DNA of 64,000 bases from Streptomyces sedi (GCF_006335015.1 NZ_VDGT01000003.1:310001-374000); one strand, 5' to 3'. Shown: positions 26,524-37,579, counted from the first letter of the stretch. Program-made: numbers and translations. The notes: generated by a model not told the origin, from the sequence alone.

Positions 26524-26553
26524 GCTAACCTCTTCGCAGCGGGCTAGGCAAGT
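26524..26553 (-). promoter_or_regulatory. Promoter for the oxidoreductase operon
   Basis: Minus strand TTGCCT (26553-26548), an 18-base spacer and TAGCTT (26529-26524). The AAGCGCTT operator follows just downstream, a layout for repression. Confidence 0.6.
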
Positions 26554-26565
26554 GGGAGCAGAGGC

Positions 26566-27618
26566 ATGGCAGTAACGCTGGCGGACGTCGCGGTCCGCGC
26601 GGGGGTGTCCGCGGCGACGGTCTCGCGGGTGCTGAACGGCAACTACCCGGTGGCCGGCGCCACCAGAAATCGTGTGCTGCGCGCCGTCGAGGAGCTGGAG
26701 TACGTGGTCAACGGGCCGGCGAGCGCGCTCGCCGCCGCCACGTCCGACCTGGTGGGCGTCCTGGTCAACGACATCGCCGACCCGTTCTTCGGCATCATGG
26801 CGGGCGCGGTGCAGTCCGAGATCGGCGAGCCGACCGCCGAGCGCGGCGGGCCCAAGCTCGCCGTGGTCTGCAACACCGGCGGCTCCCCGGAGCGCGAGCT
26901 GACCTTTCTCACACACCTCCAGCGCCAGCGCGCCGGCGCCGTGGTGCTCACCGGGGGCGCGTTGGAGGACGAGGCGCACCGGGCGGCGCTCGCCGGCCGC
27001 CTCGGGCGGCTGGAGGCCGCGGGGGCGCGGGTGGTGCTCTGCGGGCGCCCGCCGCTGGAGGGCAGCGACTTCCCAGCCGTGACCTTCGACAACCGCGAGG
27101 GCGCGCGCCAGCTCACCGAGCATCTGCTGAAGCTGGGGCACCGCAGGCTCGGCTACCTCGCGGGGCCGCAGGCCCGCACCACCACCCGCCACCGGCTGGA
27201 GGGCCACCGCGAGGCGCTGGCCGCCGCGGGGCTGGCGGGGGACGCGGGCAGGCTGACCGTGCGCGGCGACTACGGGCGCTCGGCCGGTTACGCGGGCGCG
27301 CTGGAGCTGCTCAGCCGCGAGCCGGAGTTGACCGCCATCGTGGCGGCCAACGACACGGTCGCGCTGGGCGCCTGCGCGGCGCTGCGGGACCGGGGGGTGC
27401 GCATCCCGGAGGACGTCTCCGTCACGGGCTTCGACGACCTGCCGTTCGCGAGGGACGTCACCCCGGCGCTGACCACGGTGCGGCTGCCGCTGCACGAGGC
27501 GGGCGTCCGGGCCGGCCGCCTGGCCCTCGGCCGCGAGACGCCGCCCGCAGGGGGCGTGGTGACCTGCGACGGCGAGCTGATGGTCCGGAACTCCTCGGCG
27601 GGGCCCCGCGGGGGGTAG
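26566..27618 (+). CDS. LacI-family repressor
   Basis: A regulator of 350 residues. The N-terminal helix-turn-helix and hinge helix read [23 protein letters not shown] (about 4-26), followed by the periplasmic-binding-protein-like effector domain ending [20 protein letters not shown]. It is divergent from the dehydrogenase/DUF993/isomerase operon, with a LacI-type operator between them. Control of that operon and itself is the natural inference. The inducer is unknown. Confidence 0.92.
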   Translation: MAVTLADVAVRAGVSAATVSRVLNGNYPVAGATRNRVLRAVEELEYVVNGPASALAAATSDLVGVLVNDIADPFFGIMAGAVQSEIGEPTAERGGPKLAVVCNTGGSPERELTFLTHLQRQRAGAVVLTGGALEDEAHRAALAGRLGRLEAAGARVVLCGRPPLEGSDFPAVTFDNREGARQLTEHLLKLGHRRLGYLAGPQARTTTRHRLEGHREALAAAGLAGDAGRLTVRGDYGRSAGYAGALELLSREPELTAIVAANDTVALGACAALRDRGVRIPEDVSVTGFDDLPFARDVTPALTTVRLPLHEAGVRAGRLALGRETPPAGGVVTCDGELMVRNSSAGPRGG

Positions 27619-27723
27619 CCGAGGAGTGGGGGTGAGCGCGCTGCGGGTGGTCGCTCGTGCGATTCCCTTCGTTCCTTCGCCGTGGTGGCCTTTTGGGGCG
27701 CGGGCCCGCCGGGTTCGCGTCAG

Positions 27724-27761
27724 TGATCATTACGTAACGATCCCTCATCACGTGATGATCA
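27724..27761. repeat. AT-richer inverted repeat upstream of lipoprotein gene
   Basis: TGATCAT and ATGATCA arms are 14 bases apart centre-side. The interior holds TACGTA and CACGTG, each a small palindrome. It is unusually A/T-rich for this genome and lies about 45-80 bases before the lipoprotein ATG. It may be a regulator site or part of the promoter. Confidence 0.55.
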
Positions 27762-27802
27762 CATCGGCCCCGGAAGGCCAACCCCGGCGCCATGCTCGAC
27801 AC

Positions 27803-28708
27803 ATGACCCGCACCCGTAGGCTGCTGATCGCAGCCGCCACCGCGACCGTCGTCACTCTCACGGGCTGTGGGAGCGACGACGGCACCGACGACAACCGGTC
27901 CCCGCGCCAGGGCGAGGCAGGCGGAACGGAGGACGACCTCCTGCAGGCCATCGACGACAACCTCGCCGCCATCAACGACGGCGACGCCGAAGCGGTGTTC
28001 GCGTCCCGGTCCGCCGCCTGCCGCGAGGAGGCGACGGTGGAGGAGGCGGCCGAGGCCGTCGGCCTCGTCGGCGCGCTCTACGGCGAGATCTCCTTCGAGA
28101 CCCTCGAAGTCCTGGAGTTCGACGGCACCACCGCGCGCGTGCGCGGCACGACCGGGATCGAGGCCCTGGACAGCGACGACGGGGAGGAAGGCGAGGGCGC
28201 GCGATGGATCTGGGAGGAAGGCGCCTGGCGGGACGACAGCTGCGGGGAGGACTCCGACGACGAGGCGGAAGACGCGGACGAGGCGGCCACCGCCCCGTCC
28301 GACCTCCCCGCGGGCGAGGGCTACGACTGGGGGGACGGCATCTCCCTGACCGTCGACGGGGTCACCGAGATGCCCCTGGACAGCCTGGGCGAGTACGACT
28401 CCGTGCCCGACGGGCACACGCCGTTCCAGGTGGAGATGACGATCGTCAACGACGGTGACCAGCCCCTCGAACTCGACGAGTTCGCGATCGTCGTGGAGGG
28501 GGCCACCAACGGCGGCACGGTCGACAGCCTGTACCTCATGGACCAGGAGTACCTGGAGGGCCGTCTTGCTCCGGGGGAGTCCAAGGAGCACCGGGAGGCC
28601 TACAGCATCGACACCGCCGCGCACGGCCGCGACCTGGTGGTCGAGGGGTGGCGCTACACCGACGAACTGGGGTCGGACACGCCCACCTGGGTCGTCACGA
28701 TCCCCTGA
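27803..28708 (+). CDS. Secreted lipoprotein, DUF4352-like C-terminus
   Basis: A protein of 301 residues with a lipoprotein signal peptide (TRTRRLLIAAATATVVTLTGC; the lipobox LTGC gives Cys22). An acidic Asp/Glu-rich middle contains an NTF2/DUF4878-like segment (about 45-135), and a C-terminal immunoglobulin-like segment (about 185-300) includes HTPFQVEMTIVNDGDQPLEL, as in DUF4352/telokin-like extracellular domains. It is probably anchored outside the membrane. The ATG at 27803 gives the proper signal peptide, and frames extending upstream do not. Role unknown. Confidence 0.8.
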   Translation: MTRTRRLLIAAATATVVTLTGCGSDDGTDDNRSPRQGEAGGTEDDLLQAIDDNLAAINDGDAEAVFASRSAACREEATVEEAAEAVGLVGALYGEISFETLEVLEFDGTTARVRGTTGIEALDSDDGEEGEGARWIWEEGAWRDDSCGEDSDDEAEDADEAATAPSDLPAGEGYDWGDGISLTVDGVTEMPLDSLGEYDSVPDGHTPFQVEMTIVNDGDQPLELDEFAIVVEGATNGGTVDSLYLMDQEYLEGRLAPGESKEHREAYSIDTAAHGRDLVVEGWRYTDELGSDTPTWVVTIP

Positions 28709-28780
28709 GCGTCTCAGCGTCTCAGCGCCGTGCCGCCCCCGGGGGCGCGGATGCCCCGCCGCCTCGGGTAGATCTGGGGC

Positions 28781-29239
28781 ATGGAGACTCAACGCCCCGA
28801 CCCCGTCGAGCGGATGCTCGCCGAGCGCGCCTGTGAACGGATCGTCGTCGAGTTGGTGCACCGGCTCGACCTGGGGGAGCCGTCCGCCGTCGCCGAGCTG
28901 TTCACGCCGGACGGCGTGTGGGAGTGGCCGGACGGCGACCGGCTAGTCGTCGGGCGGGAGGCGCTGGCCCGGTACTTCGGCGGGCGGCCGGCCGACCGGC
29001 TCTCGCGGCGGCTGGTGACCAACGTGCGGGTCGACGTCCTCACGCCCGACACGGCGGAGGCGACCAGCTATCTGACGACGTTCCGCGTCGACGGCCACCG
29101 GGGCGAGCTGCTGCCCGCCGGGCCGCCGGTGCAGGTCGGGCACTACCAGGACGCGTTCGAACGACGGGACGGCGGCTGGCTGCTGGCGCGCCGGACGCTG
29201 CACCTGGCGTTCGGGGGCGCCACCCCGCGCGTCTCCTGA
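28781..29239 (+). CDS. SnoaL-like (NTF2 fold) protein
   Basis: A single NTF2-like domain of 152 residues. Helix RACERIVVELVHRLDLGE is followed by the typical AELFTPDGVWEWPDGDRLVVGREALARYF segment and C-terminal strands ending WLLARRTLHLAF. The family includes polyketide cyclases, dehydratases and non-enzymatic binders, so the reaction is not predictable. It stands alone, with the divergent side holding a lipoprotein gene. Confidence 0.8.
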   Translation: METQRPDPVERMLAERACERIVVELVHRLDLGEPSAVAELFTPDGVWEWPDGDRLVVGREALARYFGGRPADRLSRRLVTNVRVDVLTPDTAEATSYLTTFRVDGHRGELLPAGPPVQVGHYQDAFERRDGGWLLARRTLHLAFGGATPRVS

Positions 29240-29300
29240 CGTCGCGGACGCCGGCGGGACCCCGCGGCCCCGCCGGCCTCCGCCATGTCAGTCCTCCCTC

Positions 29301-30224
29301 TCACTCCTCGGCGTCCGGCGATATCGCCCCCGTGCCGAGAACGGTCAGCTGGACGCGGTCCAGCCCGGCGTCCTGGAGGCAGCCGATCAGCCGGTGGCGG
29401 TCGTGGTCGCTGAGGGAGGGGTGGACGGTCGCCGCGTAGAGCCGGGTGTCCAGGGCGGCCATCCCCGCATGGGAGAGGGGTATCGAGGTGGCGTCGCGGC
29501 AGCGTTCCCACGTCTGGTGGGCCGCGAGGTCGGCCCGGTTGTCGGGGATGTTCTTCGCGGTGACCGTGAAGAGCACCGAGGTCGCCGTCTCCGTGCCGCG
29601 CTCCGGTGGCCGGGTCTCGGTCAGCTCGGCGAGCACCGCGTACAGCCCCACGCAGAGCGCCAGCGCGACCCCCGCGGCCGTCGGCGCGCGCCAGCGCGGC
29701 GGGCCGATCGGCGGATGCGCGGCCAGCTCGGGCGCGACACCGCCGTGCGCCCCGCCGGTCGGCGCGGAGAGCGGGACCAGCCGGCCCGCGAGCCGGCGGC
29801 GACCCAACGGCCGGGTGGTGGCGCGGGCCAGGCGTTCCACCACCCACGCCAGCCCGGAGAGCGCGGCGCCCGCCGCCATCAGCACCGGGACGAAGACGTG
29901 GGTGCGTTCCTCCTCCAGCCACGAGAAGCGGGACTCGGCGCGCTCGGGCGACCCCCTCCCGGCCGCCCGTTCGCGCTCGCCTGCCCTCAGCAGGGCCAGG
30001 ATCTCGTCGTAACGCCGGTCGGTCTCGCGGGCCCGGCGCTCCAGCCGGCCCAGCCGGTCCAGCATCGCGAAACCCAGCAGCAACACCTCGATGACCAGCA
30101 GCAACACCCCGCACAGCAGCGTGCGTTGCCACTGCCAGCGGTAGAGGTAGACCACCAGGTACGCCGCCGCCCCCAGGGCGGCCACCCCGCCGAACAGGTA
30201 GGCCGCCGTTCTCGCCGATCTCAT
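29301..30224 (-). CDS. Membrane protein coupled to PEP-utilising enzyme
   Basis: A protein of 307 residues. Two N-terminal transmembrane segments (AAYLFGGVAALGAAAYLVVYLY and LLCGVLLLVIEVLLLGFAML) are followed by a charged coiled-coil-like stretch (RLGRLERRARETDRRYDEILALL), a third segment near VFVPVLMAAGAALSGLAWV and a fourth near AAGVALALCVGLYAVLAEL. The C-terminus is a soluble domain of unknown type (VLFTVTAKNIPDN...). Its ATG overlaps the upstream stop (ATGA at 30221-30224) and has a GGAGG site, so it is co-translated with the PEP-synthase-like gene. I do not recognise a function. Confidence 0.65.
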   Translation of the reverse strand: MRSARTAAYLFGGVAALGAAAYLVVYLYRWQWQRTLLCGVLLLVIEVLLLGFAMLDRLGRLERRARETDRRYDEILALLRAGERERAAGRGSPERAESRFSWLEEERTHVFVPVLMAAGAALSGLAWVVERLARATTRPLGRRRLAGRLVPLSAPTGGAHGGVAPELAAHPPIGPPRWRAPTAAGVALALCVGLYAVLAELTETRPPERGTETATSVLFTVTAKNIPDNRADLAAHQTWERCRDATSIPLSHAGMAALDTRLYAATVHPSLSDHDRHRLIGCLQDAGLDRVQLTVLGTGAISPDAEE

Positions 30225-32281
30225 CTCCGCACCTCCGTTCCGCTCGCTCCGGCCGCGTCCGCGGCCTCGTCCGCCGTGATCTCCCCTGTCCCGCCGTCGA
30301 GCAGCAGCGGCGTCCCCGGGGGGAAACGCCCCACCGCCTCGGCCGCCCCGGTCACCATCGGCAGCCGCAACTCCCGCGCCAGCACGGCCAGATGGGAGAG
30401 CGGGCTGCCGGTCTGGGCGACCACCCCCACCACGGAGGGCAGCGTGGAGGCCAGGCCCGGGTCCAGATGGCGGACCACCAGCACCGCGTCCGCCGGCGGC
30501 TCGCCCGAGCCGTCCCAGGCGACCCCGCTCGCCCGCCCCGCCGAGGCGCCCCTGGCCGCGCCCCCGGTGCCCCGGCCGGCGGCCTCGGGGACCACCGTCC
30601 CGTCCTCGGCCAGCCGGAACGTGTCCGGCAGCGGCGGCCCGCTCGGGCGGGCGCGGCGCCACGCCAGGTCGGCCGGCAGCGGCTGGCCGCGCACCACGTC
30701 GAGCAACTCCGCCCAGCGCAACAGCGACAGCCGGTCCACCGCCACGCTGCGCGAGGCGACCTCGCGCACCAGCCGCGTCTGGTACTCCTGCACCCAGCGC
30801 ACCCGCATCCGCAGCCCCTCGCGCGCCGACAGCGCGCCGGGCGCCGCGCCTGAGCCCGGCGCCGGCGTCGCGGGCAGCCGCAGGCGTCGCGTCAGGCTGG
30901 GCGGCACCAGCGCCAGCACCTCGGGCCTGGCGGCGGCCAGCTCGGCGTCGGTCAACCCCTCCGCGCGGCCGTGCAGCAGCGCGGCCAGCGCCGCCGCCGC
31001 CCCGCCGCCCGCGCCCTCGTCCCCCTCCGACAGCGCCCCGGCCAGCGCCTCCTGGGCGTGCAGCGCCAGCAGGGTGGCGCGCGACCAGCGCAACGCGCCC
31101 ACCAGGTCGGCGGGCGTCAGCTCGGCGGGCGCCGGCGCCTCGGTCAACTCCCGGTCGACGTCGGCCTGGAGCGCGACGGCCAACCCCGGCAGCGCCCCGC
31201 GCAGCCGGCCGATGCCCCAGGCGGCGACGAGCCGGCGGGCGGGCGGGAGCGGGTTGAGCCAGGTCAGCAGCCGGTTCCCCGGCGGCGTCAGCCCCAGCAG
31301 CGCGAGGTCGGCCACCGCGCGCCCCTGGACCGTGCGCACCACCGGCTCCCGGCGCAGCCGGCGCCGCGACGCCGCGCCCGCGAGGTCCAGCGCGGTGGCC
31401 AGCCCCTGGGAGAGCGGCGTCACCCACAGGTCCTCCTCCAGCGGGCTCAACGGATCCGGCAGCGTCTCCGCGACCGGCCCCGGCCCGAGCAGCCTGGCGC
31501 CGCGCGCCGGCCCGCTGCCGGTGGCGGTGATCGGCCGCGACTGGAAGAGGTGCAGCCGCCCGTCCTCGGCGGCGAACCCGAACTCGATGTCCTGCGGGCC
31601 GCCGAAGACCCGCCCGGCCCGGCGCGCCAACGCGGCCAGCGCGCGCGCCTGTTCCCGATCCAGCGGGCCCGGGCCCTCCAGCAGGCGCCCGCGCGGGCTG
31701 AGCCGCGCCTCCTCGCCCTGCACGGCGCCGCTGACCAGCTGGTCGGGGCCGCCGTCCACCGTGCTGACCAGCAGCCGGTCGCGGGCCCCCGTCACCGGGT
31801 CGGCGCCGAAGAGCACCCCGCCCATCCGGCACTCCACCATGGGCTGGACCAGCACGGCCATCGGCGCCCTCGTCCCGCCGCCCGCCGCGGCGGAGTCGCG
31901 CACCGCGCGCAGCGCCGACCGGAAGCCCTCCAGGTCGCGCACGTTCAACACCGAGAGGAAACGCCCGGCCATCGCCGAGTCCGCCGTGTCCTCGGCGGCC
32001 GACGAGGACCGCACCACCAGGGGGTGGCGCCCGTCGTCGCTCAGCCGCCGCCAGAGCGTCAGCGGGTCCTCTCCGCGCTGCCCACTGGCCGCGGGCAGCA
32101 CCACGAACCCCGGCAGCGCCGGCAGCCCCACCCCCCGCGCCCTGGCCAGCGCCGCTGCCTTGCCGCCCACCACCTCGGCGCGGGTCGCGCGCGGATCACC
32201 CAGCTCCCATGCCACCCCCAGTGCCCGGGGCCCAACGGCCCCCGCGGCGTCGTCTCTTCGCACGGACTCCGTATCGCTCAT
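30221..32281 (-). CDS. PEP-synthase/rifampin-phosphotransferase-like enzyme
   Basis: A protein of 686 residues. The N-terminal pyruvate/PPDK ATP-binding domain (about 20-270) has EVVGGKAAALARA and LVVRSSSAAEDTADSAMAGRFLS motifs. The middle, about 275-560, is Leu/Ala/Arg-rich and unassigned. The C-terminal swivelling domain carries the phosphocarrier histidine in GVVAQTGSPLSHLAVLA (His about 627). No PEP-binding TIM barrel is present, so this is not full PEP synthase. The order ATP-grasp, middle, His-domain matches rifampin phosphotransferase, but at about 180 residues shorter. The substrate is unknown. It is coupled to a membrane protein by an ATGA overlap. Confidence 0.78.
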   Translation of the reverse strand: MSDTESVRRDDAAGAVGPRALGVAWELGDPRATRAEVVGGKAAALARARGVGLPALPGFVVLPAASGQRGEDPLTLWRRLSDDGRHPLVVRSSSAAEDTADSAMAGRFLSVLNVRDLEGFRSALRAVRDSAAAGGGTRAPMAVLVQPMVECRMGGVLFGADPVTGARDRLLVSTVDGGPDQLVSGAVQGEEARLSPRGRLLEGPGPLDREQARALAALARRAGRVFGGPQDIEFGFAAEDGRLHLFQSRPITATGSGPARGARLLGPGPVAETLPDPLSPLEEDLWVTPLSQGLATALDLAGAASRRRLRREPVVRTVQGRAVADLALLGLTPPGNRLLTWLNPLPPARRLVAAWGIGRLRGALPGLAVALQADVDRELTEAPAPAELTPADLVGALRWSRATLLALHAQEALAGALSEGDEGAGGGAAAALAALLHGRAEGLTDAELAAARPEVLALVPPSLTRRLRLPATPAPGSGAAPGALSAREGLRMRVRWVQEYQTRLVREVASRSVAVDRLSLLRWAELLDVVRGQPLPADLAWRRARPSGPPLPDTFRLAEDGTVVPEAAGRGTGGAARGASAGRASGVAWDGSGEPPADAVLVVRHLDPGLASTLPSVVGVVAQTGSPLSHLAVLARELRLPMVTGAAEAVGRFPPGTPLLLDGGTGEITADEAADAAGASGTEVRR

Positions 32282-32743
32282 CCTCCGCCTCCGTAACCGC
32301 TCACGGCCCGTCGCCCGGGGAGAAGGACGCGGAGTTCCCTCGTCCACCTGACCGGGAGCGGGACCAGTTGGGGAGGGCGGAGAGTATCCACGCGAGGGCC
32401 CGACCAACACGGCGCGCGGGGGCGCACGCGCGCCGTGGCGATCCCGGTGTCCACGCCCCTCACGCGCGCCCGCACGCTCCCTCGCCCCGTCGCCGCCCGG
32501 GTGGTGCGGCACCCCGGGCGGCGAGGAGGGCACGGCGGCCGGCCGGCGGTCGACGGAGGCGCGCGCGGCGGGAACGACGGCGTGAGGCAACCAGGCGCGG
32601 GGGAACGGAGTCTCTCGCAGCGGTGACCGGGAGCGCTCTCGGCCACCGAGGGGGGCAGGAGGGGAGTCGAGGGGGTCGGTCCGGGGCGGACCGGCCCCCT
32701 GGGCCGCGTACCCGCTGTCGGTGGGGGGCGTTACGGTCGGCAC
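32282..32743. other. 460-base divergent gap upstream of recD2
   Basis: Reading frames here are short, compositionally Arg/Pro-rich and lack start signals. I see no tRNA, operator or strong hairpin. Promoters for recD2 and the PEP-synthase-like gene must lie here but could not be placed. Confidence 0.4.
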
Positions 32744-35011
32744 ATGTCGCCAATTGCGGGCCCGCGCGGCGCGGGTGGGGCGGGCGCGGCCGGTGCCGTG
32801 CTGGAGGGTGTGCTGGAGCGCATCACCTACGCCAACGAGGAGAACGGCTACACCGTCGCCCGGGTGGACACGGGCAGAGGCGGCGGTGAGCTGCTGACGG
32901 TGGTGGGCTCGCTGCTCGGCGCCCAGGTCGGCGAGTCCCTGCGGATGACCGGGCGTTGGGGCTCGCACCCGCAGTACGGCCGCCAGTTCCACGTGGAGAA
33001 CTACACGACCGTGCTGCCGGCCACGGTCCAGGGCATCCGGCGCTATCTGGGCTCCGGCCTGATCAAGGGCATCGGCCCCAAGACGGCCGAGCGCATCGTC
33101 GACCACTTCGGCGTCGGGACGCTGGAGGTGATCGAGGCGGACGCGAAGGCGCTGATCGCCGTCCCGGGCCTCGGGCCGAAGCGCACGGCGCTGATCGCCT
33201 CCGCCTGGGAGGAGCAGAAGGCGATCAAGGAGGTGATGGTCTTCCTCCAGAGCGTGGAGGTCTCCACCTCGATCGCCGTGCGGATCTACAAGAAGTACGG
33301 GGACGCCTCCATCTCCGTGGTGCGCGACGAGCCGTACCGGCTGGCCTCGGACGTGTGGGGCATCGGCTTTCTGACCGCGGACCGGATCGCCCGTGCCGTC
33401 GGCATCCCCGAGGACAGCCCCGAGCGGGTCAAGGCCGGTCTGCGTTACGCCCTTTCGCAGGCCAGCGACCAGGGGCACTGCTATCTCCCCGAGGAGCGGC
33501 TGATCGCCGACGCGGTGAAGCTGCTGGGCGTGGACACCGGCCTCGTGATCGAGTGCCTGGGCGAGCTGACCGAGGACCCGGAGGGCGCGGTGCGGGAGGC
33601 GGTGCCCGACCCGGAGGGCGAGCGGGACGGCGATGCCCGGGTCACGGCGGTCTATCTGCCGCCGTTCCACCGCGCCGAGCTGTCGCTGGCCGGCCAGGTG
33701 CGGCGGCTGCTGCGGGCCGAGGAGGACCGGCTGGCCGCGTTCGCCTCGGTGGACTGGAAGCGTGCGCTGGGCTGGCTGGCGGGGCGGACGGGCGCCGAGC
33801 TGGCGCCGGAGCAGGAGGAGGCGGTGCGGCTGGCGTTGACGGAGCGGGTCGCGGTGCTGACCGGCGGCCCCGGCTGCGGGAAGTCGTTCACCGTGCGTTC
33901 CGTGGTGGAGCTGGCCAGGGCCAAGGGGGCCAAGGTGGTGCTGGCCGCGCCCACCGGTCGGGCGGCCAAGCGGCTGGCCGAGCTGACCGGCGCCGAGGCG
34001 TCCACGGTTCACCGGCTGCTGGAGCTGAAGCCGGGCGGGGACGCGGCCTACGACAGGGACCGGCCGCTGGACGCCGACCTGGTGGTGGTGGACGAGGCGT
34101 CGATGCTGGACCTGCTGCTGGCCAACAAGCTGGTCAAGGCCGTGGCCCCCGGTGCCCATCTGCTGCTGGTCGGCGACGTAGACCAGCTGCCGTCGGTGGG
34201 CGCGGGCGAGGTGCTGCGCGACCTGCTGGCCCCCGGCGGGCCCGTGCCGGCGGTGCGGCTGACGCGGATCTTCCGGCAGGCCCAGCAGTCCGGCGTGGTC
34301 ACCAACGCGCACCGGATCAACGAGGGCCTGCCGCCGGTCACCTCGGGGCTCGCGGACTTCTTCCTCTTCGCCGAGGAGGACACCGAGCAGGCCGGCCGGC
34401 TGGCGGTGGACGTGGCGGCCCGCCGGGTGCCCGCCCGCTTCGGGCTCGACCCGCGCCGCGACGTCCAGGTGCTGACCCCGATGCACCGGGGCCCGGCCGG
34501 GGCCGGCGCGCTCAACGGGCTGCTCCAGGAGTCGGTCACCCCCGCCCGCCCCGGGCTGCCGGAGAAGCGCTTCGGCGGCCGGGTGTTCCGCGTCGGCGAC
34601 AAGGTCACCCAGATCAGGAACAACTACGACAAGGGCGCCAACGGCGTCTTCAACGGCACGGTCGGCGTGGTCACGGGGCTGGACGTGGACGAGCAGCGGC
34701 TGACCGTGCGCACGGACGAGGACGAGGAGGTCCCCTACGACTTCGCCGAGTTGGACGAGCTGTCGCACGCCTACGCGGTCACCATCCACCGCTCGCAGGG
34801 CAGCGAGTATCCGTGCGTGGTCATCCCCGTGACGACCAGCGCCTGGATGATGCTCCAGCGAAACCTGCTGTACACGGCGGTGACGCGCGCCAAGCGTCTG
34901 GTCGTGCTGGTCGGTTCGCGGCGCGCGTTGGCCCAGGCTGTGCGGAGCGTCTCGGCAGGACGTCGGTGCACGGCTCTGGACGCGCGCCTGGCCGGTGCGA
35001 TACACACCTAA
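32744..35011 (+). CDS. recD2: RecD2-type SF1B helicase
   Basis: A 5'-3' DNA helicase of 755 residues. An N-terminal OB-like domain (about 20-95) and helix-hairpin-helix repeats (LIKGIGPKTAERIVDHFG, LIAVPGLGPKRTALIASAW) precede the RecA-like motors. Walker A is GGPGCGKSFTV (about 376), Walker B is VVVDEASMLD (about 448), motif V TIHRSQGSEYP and motif VI LLYTAVTRAK. This is RecD2 because it has the N-terminal HhH array and no RecBC partners nearby. It acts in DNA repair. Transcription is toward gltA. Confidence 0.93.
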   Translation: MSPIAGPRGAGGAGAAGAVLEGVLERITYANEENGYTVARVDTGRGGGELLTVVGSLLGAQVGESLRMTGRWGSHPQYGRQFHVENYTTVLPATVQGIRRYLGSGLIKGIGPKTAERIVDHFGVGTLEVIEADAKALIAVPGLGPKRTALIASAWEEQKAIKEVMVFLQSVEVSTSIAVRIYKKYGDASISVVRDEPYRLASDVWGIGFLTADRIARAVGIPEDSPERVKAGLRYALSQASDQGHCYLPEERLIADAVKLLGVDTGLVIECLGELTEDPEGAVREAVPDPEGERDGDARVTAVYLPPFHRAELSLAGQVRRLLRAEEDRLAAFASVDWKRALGWLAGRTGAELAPEQEEAVRLALTERVAVLTGGPGCGKSFTVRSVVELARAKGAKVVLAAPTGRAAKRLAELTGAEASTVHRLLELKPGGDAAYDRDRPLDADLVVVDEASMLDLLLANKLVKAVAPGAHLLLVGDVDQLPSVGAGEVLRDLLAPGGPVPAVRLTRIFRQAQQSGVVTNAHRINEGLPPVTSGLADFFLFAEEDTEQAGRLAVDVAARRVPARFGLDPRRDVQVLTPMHRGPAGAGALNGLLQESVTPARPGLPEKRFGGRVFRVGDKVTQIRNNYDKGANGVFNGTVGVVTGLDVDEQRLTVRTDEDEEVPYDFAELDELSHAYAVTIHRSQGSEYPCVVIPVTTSAWMMLQRNLLYTAVTRAKRLVVLVGSRRALAQAVRSVSAGRRCTALDARLAGAIHT

Positions 35012-35150
35012 GGTCCCGAATCGCGCGGCACGGCGTGCCAGAAAACGGCCCGATGGCCGACCCCGAGTGCACATCCTGGCGCCAGATGGGGGACAGTAGA
35101 GGTGAGTCAGGGCACCTCGAAGAAGAGGCACTACGTCGGTGAGGGATGAC

Positions 35151-36455
<1,305 letters not shown>

Positions 36456-36915
36456 AGCATGTGACGCAGGTCACACCACAAGGTGTGCAACCTTTGAGGG
36501 AGCTGTGGGTCTAACCGGTCAGAGTTGGCGCGGATTCGGCTGGATCCACGCCAGCGGTCGTCCGGCCGGGGTCCCGTGGGGGGACGCTCTGAGCGGACGG
36601 CAGGAAGCGCCCCGTGCCGGGCCCTGTGGGGGGACCCGCCTGCGGGGCGTTTCCCAAATCTCTCCACCACGCCCCGGTCGCCCTCGGCGGCCGGGGCGTC
36701 GTGCGTCCGAAATCGGTCCACGGCGCCCGGGGATCTTCCCCTAGGGGTGCTCCCCCAGCCGACCCTTCCCCGACTAAAGGCGGACCCCGCGCCTCCTCCC
36801 TGATCGACTTTCGGCGCTACTCCCGGCCCCGGCGACATGCCAGTTTTGGCTGACGGGTTGGCCCGGGTGGACGGTCCCGCCCGCGGAGTCGAGTGGACGG
36901 GGAGTCGGGGCGAAG
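36456..36915. other. Gap after gltA
   Basis: No gene is supportable. It holds a perfect inverted repeat at 36669-36699 and two near-copies of GTGGGGGGAC at about 36577 and 36629. Small frames reading through it lack starts and domains. Confidence 0.45.
36669..36699. terminator. Hairpin downstream of gltA
   Basis: ACGCCCCGG and CCGGGGCGT, perfect 9-bp arms with a 13-base loop, about 215 bases after the gltA stop. It may be a terminator, although it is distant from the stop and lacks a T-run. Confidence 0.45.
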
Positions 36916-37494
36916 ATGGACGGCGCGCTGTGGATGTATGTTCTGCTGGCACTGACGACCGCCCCGCCGCTCGTTCCCAACGCCGCGCTGATCGCCTCGG
37001 CCGGAATGCTCGCCCAGTCCGGCGAGCTCGACCTCTGGCTGGTCCTCGCCGCCGTCGCCGGCGGCGCCCTCGCCGGTGACGCCCTGGTCTACGGCCTCGG
37101 CCGGCTGGCCGGGCCCCGCGTCCGCGGCTGGCTCCAGCGCAGGCCGGCGCGCCGCTCCGCGCTGGAGTGGATGGCCGAACGCCTCGCGCGGCACGGGGTG
37201 CCGTTCGTGATCGGGATGCGGTTCCTGCCCAGCGGCCGGCTGGTCGGGGGGCTGACCGCGGCCGTCGTCGGCTTCCCGTTCCGCCGCTTCCTGCTGGGCT
37301 CGGCCGTCGCCGAGATCGTCTGGGCCTCCTACAGCGTCGGCCTCGGCTACTGGGGCGGCGCCGCGTTCGACGGGGCCTGGGCCGGGCTCCTGGTGGGCAC
37401 CGTGCTCTCCCTGCTGGTCGCCGGCGTCGCCCAGCTCGTCGGCGGACGCGCCGGCGCGAGGGCCGGGCGCGCCCCGCTCGAACACGCCCCCTGA
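36916..37494 (+). CDS. DedA/VTT-family membrane protein
   Basis: A membrane protein of 192 residues. The family (SNARE-associated/VTT domain) is implicated in lipid transport or membrane homeostasis. Visible motifs are [15 protein letters not shown] (about 50-64) and [36 protein letters not shown] (about 95-130). The Arg-x-x-Pro-x-G-R pattern (RFLPSGR) is typical of DedA. Terminal hydrophobic helices lie at both ends. The ATG at 36916 follows a GAAG stretch. It is single in this direction, 85 bases before the next gene. Confidence 0.85.
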   Translation: MDGALWMYVLLALTTAPPLVPNAALIASAGMLAQSGELDLWLVLAAVAGGALAGDALVYGLGRLAGPRVRGWLQRRPARRSALEWMAERLARHGVPFVIGMRFLPSGRLVGGLTAAVVGFPFRRFLLGSAVAEIVWASYSVGLGYWGGAAFDGAWAGLLVGTVLSLLVAGVAQLVGGRAGARAGRAPLEHAP

Positions 37495-37579
37495 CGGCGC
37501 GTTACCCACCCGCGACCTGGGCACATGTTCCGGTGGTGCATTCTTGTTCGAGCCCGCCGCCCCGCGTGAAGGGACCCCC

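Noticed and set aside
29301..31832. Single fused protein of the membrane protein and upstream sequence
   Set aside because: The upstream part is an out-of-frame shadow of the PEP-synthase-like gene. The ATG at 30224 with GGAGG is the true start.
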